Source of the DNA: JBDTRY01 sp039931435
Lineage (GTDB): Bacteria; Acidobacteriota; Thermoanaerobaculia; Gp7-AA8
Assembly: GCA_039931435.1 (NCBI GenBank)
Contig: JBDTRY010000172.1
Coordinates: forward strand, 1 to 8,598
Direction: 5' to 3'
Length of the DNA stretch: 8,598 nucleotides
Position numbers and translations under genes: made by a program. Each line of letters opens with the position of its first letter. The first letter of the stretch is position 1. Under the pieces are notes generated by a model that saw only the letters and a list, made by a program, of their open reading frames with translations, was not told where the DNA came from and did not search any database. Positions 5,613-8,598 of the stretch are shown here, one piece after another.

Positions 5613-7049
5613 TCAGAACGTGGCCAGGCGAACCGCAATTCTATCGATAGCCGCCAGCGCTTCGTCGGAGTCAGCCAGATGATGGTTGACGATGATCGAG
5701 AAGTAGCGCTTCCTTCCAGACGATCCAATGGCAAATCCGCTCAAGGCGTTCACTCCCAGGATCGAGCCCGTTTTGCCATATAGATGTCCGGCCAGAGGCA
5801 GCAGACGCCGGTGAAGCGTGCCCCCCTCACCCGGCGAGGCCAGAAGTAGCTGAAACAGCGGACCTCTCGGCTCGGCAGTCAGGTAGCGGAACATCTTCAC
5901 GATTGCTGCCGGAGTGACGAGATCTTCCACGGAGAGCCCCGAGCCGTCGTCGAAGTCGAACTCCCTGGGATCGATTCCCACCTGCCCCACGAGAAACTGC
6001 CGTTCTGCCTCACGCGCATCAGCATAGGAGATGGGACCGGGTCCGCCTACGCTGTCACGATAGAGCATCTCAGCGTACAGATTCTGGCTGTTCTTCAAGA
6101 CCGTTGTCAGGAGCAGAAACACGGGCGGACTCTCAATCTGTCCGATCTTCTCTCGCCACGTCCGCGGTAGGGTCGAGAGGCGCGGCGGACCATCGACGGT
6201 GATGCCGTTGTTCTCAAAAAACGACGTCAGCGCCTGCGCCGCGTAAAGTCCTGCATCGGTCACAGCTACCGTATCTTCGAAAATCCGAGGGGCCTTCTTC
6301 AACTCCGCGGTACCAGTCACACGCACTCGGTTCGAGGAGTCGGTAACGATGTGAACGGAGTCCGGGGATTCACAGGTCAGCTCACCGTCCCCGAAAAGAA
6401 ACGCTGGATCGGTTGTGACGCTGGTGCTCCCGCAACCGGAGCGTGCCACCGTCACGCCGACAACGTTCTCATTGAAGGCGATTGCGTCTACGGGCGCGGC
6501 GTACGATTCGCCCAGATAGCCCGTCTTCCAGCCCTCGGGAATCGTCTCCCGGCTGTACAGCGATACATCCGCAACCACACTACCGGAGACTCGCGTGATT
6601 CCTTTGCCCCGCAATGCTTCGATGAATGGCAGCAGCCGCATGTCCCGGTCGCTTTCGTAGCGCCCGCCGAGCGAGGGATCGCCGCCTCCTCGAATGATGA
6701 TGTCTCCCACCAGTGTCGAGTCCTGAACATCTCCGTCGATCCAGAGTTCCGTTTCGAAAGTAGCCGACGGTCCGAGACAGTCATTGACCAGGCCGGCCAC
6801 GAAAATCTTGCGGTTGGACGCCGGGATCATGAGCGTGTGCGAGTTGACGTCTGCCAGAAGAGTTCCGTCCTCTTCCTCGATGCGGATTCCCCAGAGAGCG
6901 TGGCGCAGCCCTGGCGTGGACAGCTCCTGCCGGATCACCTCGGTCAGAGACAACTCGGGGCTGGTCCGGGTCATGGACGAGGGTGCGGAGAAGCCTGAGG
7001 CACACCCGGTACCAACGACGGCCGCGATCAGTAGCCCGGCAATCCTCAT
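5613..7049 (-). CDS. dacB: PBP4/DacB-like D-Ala-D-Ala carboxypeptidase (peptidase S13), probable lipoprotein
   Basis: A penicillin-binding-protein serine peptidase that trims the terminal D-Ala or cuts D-Ala-meso-DAP cross-links in periplasmic peptidoglycan. With the ATG at 7047-7049 it has 478 residues, normal for the S13 family. The SxxK motif is SNRK (78-81, nucleophile S78, base K81), SxN is SQN (321-323) in SQNLYAEML, and KTG is at 426-428 in LYGKTGS. The DDGSGLS segment (367-373) is also typical, and the long insert between SxxK and SxN is present. The N-terminus MRIAGLLIAAVVGTGC fits a lipoprotein signal with C16 lipidated, though Gly at -3 makes the lipobox imperfect; most DacB proteins are not lipoproteins. 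A GTG five codons upstream is possible, but ATG 7049 has GGAG (7059-7062) nine bases ahead and overlaps the previous stop as TGATG, which indicates coupling. Confidence 0.93.
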   Translation of the reverse strand: MRIAGLLIAAVVGTGCASGFSAPSSMTRTSPELSLTEVIRQELSTPGLRHALWGIRIEEEDGTLLADVNSHTLMIPASNRKIFVAGLVNDCLGPSATFETELWIDGDVQDSTLVGDIIIRGGGDPSLGGRYESDRDMRLLPFIEALRGKGITRVSGSVVADVSLYSRETIPEGWKTGYLGESYAAPVDAIAFNENVVGVTVARSGCGSTSVTTDPAFLFGDGELTCESPDSVHIVTDSSNRVRVTGTAELKKAPRIFEDTVAVTDAGLYAAQALTSFFENNGITVDGPPRLSTLPRTWREKIGQIESPPVFLLLTTVLKNSQNLYAEMLYRDSVGGPGPISYADAREAERQFLVGQVGIDPREFDFDDGSGLSVEDLVTPAAIVKMFRYLTAEPRGPLFQLLLASPGEGGTLHRRLLPLAGHLYGKTGSILGVNALSGFAIGSSGRKRYFSIIVNHHLADSDEALAAIDRIAVRLATF

Positions 7050-8044
7050 CAGGCGAAACTCCACTCTTCGAAGGATGGTCCGTGCTCGAGGTTGTACCGG
7101 GCGGCGAGGAGCATCGGCTCGAAGTCGATATCAGGAAATCTCTGCCCGAGACGCTTTGCCAACGAATATGCTTTCAACAACTGCCCGTAGTCACGAGCCA
7201 GCCGGTACGGGTAGGGTTCAATCGGGCTTCGTGACGCCACTGCAGCCAGCTCTAACGCCGGAGGCGCGGTCTGATTGAGTTGAGCGGAGACTCGCCTGAA
7301 AAGGGCCGGCTCTCCGGCACGTTCGGCGGCCAGCAGCGCGGCCTCGAACAACACCAGTGCGTGGAACGGTACCATTCCGCCCTGCTCGGCGACGAACCCT
7401 GCAATGAGCGACTTCAGGAGGTCAGCGGAATCGATCTCTGGAGCAGGGTCAGCCTCAGGCTGAGAATCGCGATAGGACACCCACTCCCATACCGCCACCC
7501 GCAGAGTCGCGTACCGGCCTTCATCGCCCAGCAACCCGGCTATTTCCCAGGCGGTGTTGGCGACGATCAGCTTGTGTCCCAGATCTCCCAGATCGTCGGA
7601 CGCGGCGCGAAAGAAGTCTCGGTCGAAGCCCGGTTCCCGCATCCCTCGCGTGAGCCAGCACTCTCCTCGCCTCCGATCTCCGGAGGCAATGGCCTCGCGG
7701 ATTTCTTCCGTGGAAAATGGATGACCGGGACCGACCCTCGGTGGGTCCGTCACTGGCGGCTCGCTCCACGGTTGCCGGCTCAGGGCGGCGTAGACTCCGC
7801 ACTCGCTCACCACGTCATCGAACCTGCCACCGAGTTCGTCGCGAAGCTGGTAGGTTGAAAGGCAGGCGATCACCGCATGCTTACCGTGCTGGGAAGGGCT
7901 ATAGCAGAGAATGGCGAACCGGGCCACGGCCTGGAAAAGTTCGATCGAGTCGTGGTCCTTGCGGAAACGCCGAACGGCGGAGGGAAATGCTTCCACATCG
8001 CGGCTGATCAAAGGCTGGTAGAGCTGCGAGATGGGACTGGCCAT
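7049..8044 (-). CDS. Uncharacterised 331-residue helical protein coupled to dacB
   Basis: I do not recognise this family. The protein looks soluble and mostly alpha-helical, with no signal peptide or membrane segment. Histidines that could be functional are H53 and H56 (QHGKH), H157 (DLGHKL) and H228 (PFHAL). An aromatic, conserved-looking segment YPYRLARDYGQLLKAYSLAKRLG (278-300) lies near the end, and a Pro-rich loop (92-110) separates two helical parts. The spread of His in helices faintly recalls questin-oxidase-like proteins, but I cannot support that. The ATG at 8044 has a modest AGGT site about seven bases upstream. The TGA shares one base with the start of the DacB-like gene (TGATG), so the two are translated as a coupled pair. 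That coupling hints at balanced synthesis rather than proving a wall-related role. Confidence 0.8.
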   Translation of the reverse strand: MASPISQLYQPLISRDVEAFPSAVRRFRKDHDSIELFQAVARFAILCYSPSQHGKHAVIACLSTYQLRDELGGRFDDVVSECGVYAALSRQPWSEPPVTDPPRVGPGHPFSTEEIREAIASGDRRRGECWLTRGMREPGFDRDFFRAASDDLGDLGHKLIVANTAWEIAGLLGDEGRYATLRVAVWEWVSYRDSQPEADPAPEIDSADLLKSLIAGFVAEQGGMVPFHALVLFEAALLAAERAGEPALFRRVSAQLNQTAPPALELAAVASRSPIEPYPYRLARDYGQLLKAYSLAKRLGQRFPDIDFEPMLLAARYNLEHGPSFEEWSFA

Positions 8045-8152
8045 GTGCTACCTGCCAGGATTCTTTCACTGCTTCCCGTGAATTCAAAGCCCCGAGATCA
8101 GAGTGAGAAGCTCAGGGTGCGGCGCGCATGGAGCCGCGAGATGATCTCATCC

Positions 8153-8425
8153 TCACCCGTGTTTCCTCGGAGAGGGAGAGGGTGAGGGAGAGGGACTCGT
8201 GGCCGGGGTCGCAGCTGGCTCCGGAGGGCCTTCATTGGAAGAGCGCTCCTCCCCGATCTCTGTGGTCTGTGTCAGCACTGAATCCGTGTCCGTTGCCGGC
8301 GGCGGAGTGGCGGGCGAGATCGTGCTGGTCTGTTCTTGCGTTCCGCCGCTGGAGGCCTCACGCCGGCAGGAACTCACCGTAATCGAGGCAAGAATCGCGA
8401 CCAGCAGAAACGTGTTCTTGATCAA
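8153..8425 (-). CDS. Small low-complexity lipoprotein
   Basis: About 90 residues. The N-terminus has a Lys, a hydrophobic run (FLLVAILASITV) and the lipobox VSSC, so the mature protein should be lipidated at that Cys and held on a membrane outside the cytoplasm. The rest has no evident fold: it is rich in Ser, Thr, Pro, Glu and Ala, and ends in five Ser-Pro pairs before RKHG. It could be a spacer or stalk, or a fast-evolving remnant. The chosen start is TTG 8423-8425, because GAGGTGA lies just ahead of it. GTG 8429-8431 is an alternative but falls inside that ribosome site. The next gene downstream starts 108 bases away, so shared transcription is possible but not shown. Confidence 0.65.
   Translation of the reverse strand: MIKNTFLLVAILASITVSSCRREASSGGTQEQTSTISPATPPPATDTDSVLTQTTEIGEERSSNEGPPEPAATPATSPSPSPSPSPRKHG
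8169..8195. repeat. GAGAGG-type hexamer tract encoding Ser-Pro pairs
   Basis: Imperfect tandem copies of a GAGAGG/GAGGGT hexamer on the plus strand, read on the minus strand as TCTCCC-type Ser-Pro codons at the end of the small lipoprotein. Units are six bases, so a gain or loss of a unit would keep the frame. Confidence 0.7.
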
Positions 8426-8432
8426 GGTCACC

Positions 8433-8466
8433 TCTGGAACACCGTAGAGTCTGGAACACCGTAGAG
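8433..8466. repeat. Exact 17-bp tandem duplication
   Basis: The 17-base unit TCTGGAACACCGTAGAG occurs twice with no gap (8433-8449 and 8450-8466). It sits directly upstream of the small lipoprotein start, in what should be its leader or promoter, and the inner copy touches the ribosome binding site. Confidence 0.9.
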
Positions 8467-8467
8467 T

Positions 8468-8496
8468 ACGTTAACGTTTAATCGAACGCTGCTCAA
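8468..8496 (-). promoter_or_regulatory. Weak promoter and operator candidate for the small lipoprotein
   Basis: On the minus strand TTGAGC (8491-8496) and TAACGT (8468-8473) are spaced by 17 bases, a poor match to a sigma-70-type promoter. The -10 half overlaps the perfect 10-base palindrome ACGTTAACGT (8468-8477), which could be an operator. Both calls are tentative. Confidence 0.25.
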
Positions 8497-8583
8497 CACC
8501 GGTGCGTCCGATGATCAAACCGGCACCTCTTGCAAGAAACCTGACAGACTCGAGCAAGGCGCTTGATAGACTGCCTTCAGCCC

Positions 8584-8598
8584 ATGACTGACAAGAAA
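8584..8598 (+). CDS. Possible 5' end of a gene running off the right edge
   Basis: ATG at 8584 opens a frame reading MTDKK to the end of the window. The frame is open upstream to a TGA at 8542-8544. No Shine-Dalgarno sequence lies just before the ATG. It would be divergent from the small lipoprotein. Only five codons are visible, so no product can be named. Confidence 0.3.

Noticed and set aside
6351..6998. Plus-strand open frame of 215 codons opposite the DacB-like gene
   Set aside because: The minus-strand frame carries all three catalytic motifs of family S13, so this is a shadow.
7280..7858. Plus-strand open frame of 192 codons opposite the 331-residue protein
   Set aside because: The minus-strand frame is longer, has a sensible start, and couples precisely to the next gene. 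The plus-strand product has irregular composition and no motif.

Overview
The window reads as an ordinary stretch of chromosome from a fairly GC-rich bacterium with a Gram-negative type of envelope. Coding is dense, lipoprotein signals are present, and a PBP4-type peptidoglycan enzyme is encoded. UvrB, the TIGR00027-type methyltransferase and the general codon use would suit a phylum such as Acidobacteriota, but that placement is inference. No insertion sequence, phage gene, CRISPR array, tRNA or rRNA was seen.

Layout: (1) Positions 9-1921, plus strand: a small AAA ATPase with a C-terminal membrane anchor, its start overlapping the stop of a gene that lies off the left edge, followed by an LCM/TIGR00027-family methyltransferase. 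(2) Positions 2040-2108, plus strand: a very basic 22-residue microprotein with a good ribosome binding site. (3) Positions 2194-4730, minus strand: a two-gene operon of a proline-rich single-pass membrane protein and UvrB, joined by an ATGA stop/start overlap. (4) Positions 4810-5205, plus strand: a stand-alone response-regulator receiver domain, divergent from the uvrB operon. (5) Positions 5214-8044, minus strand: an operon of an unrecognised 331-residue helical protein, a PBP4/DacB-like lipoprotein coupled to it through TGATG, and a two-TM channel-like protein with an altered selectivity filter. (6) Positions 8153-8425, minus strand: a small low-complexity lipoprotein, with a 17-bp tandem duplication and a perfect palindrome upstream. 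(7) A possible gene start at 8584 runs off the right edge.

The receiver gene and the channel gene converge on a perfect inverted repeat at 5199-5220 that contains both stop codons and is the best terminator candidate here. UvrB acts in nucleotide excision repair and the DacB-like protein in periplasmic wall trimming. The other genes have no pathway that can be stated from sequence alone.

I see no complete new multi-gene system. The most interesting items are the filterless channel-like protein, the microprotein, the tail-anchored AAA ATPase and the membrane protein coupled to uvrB.
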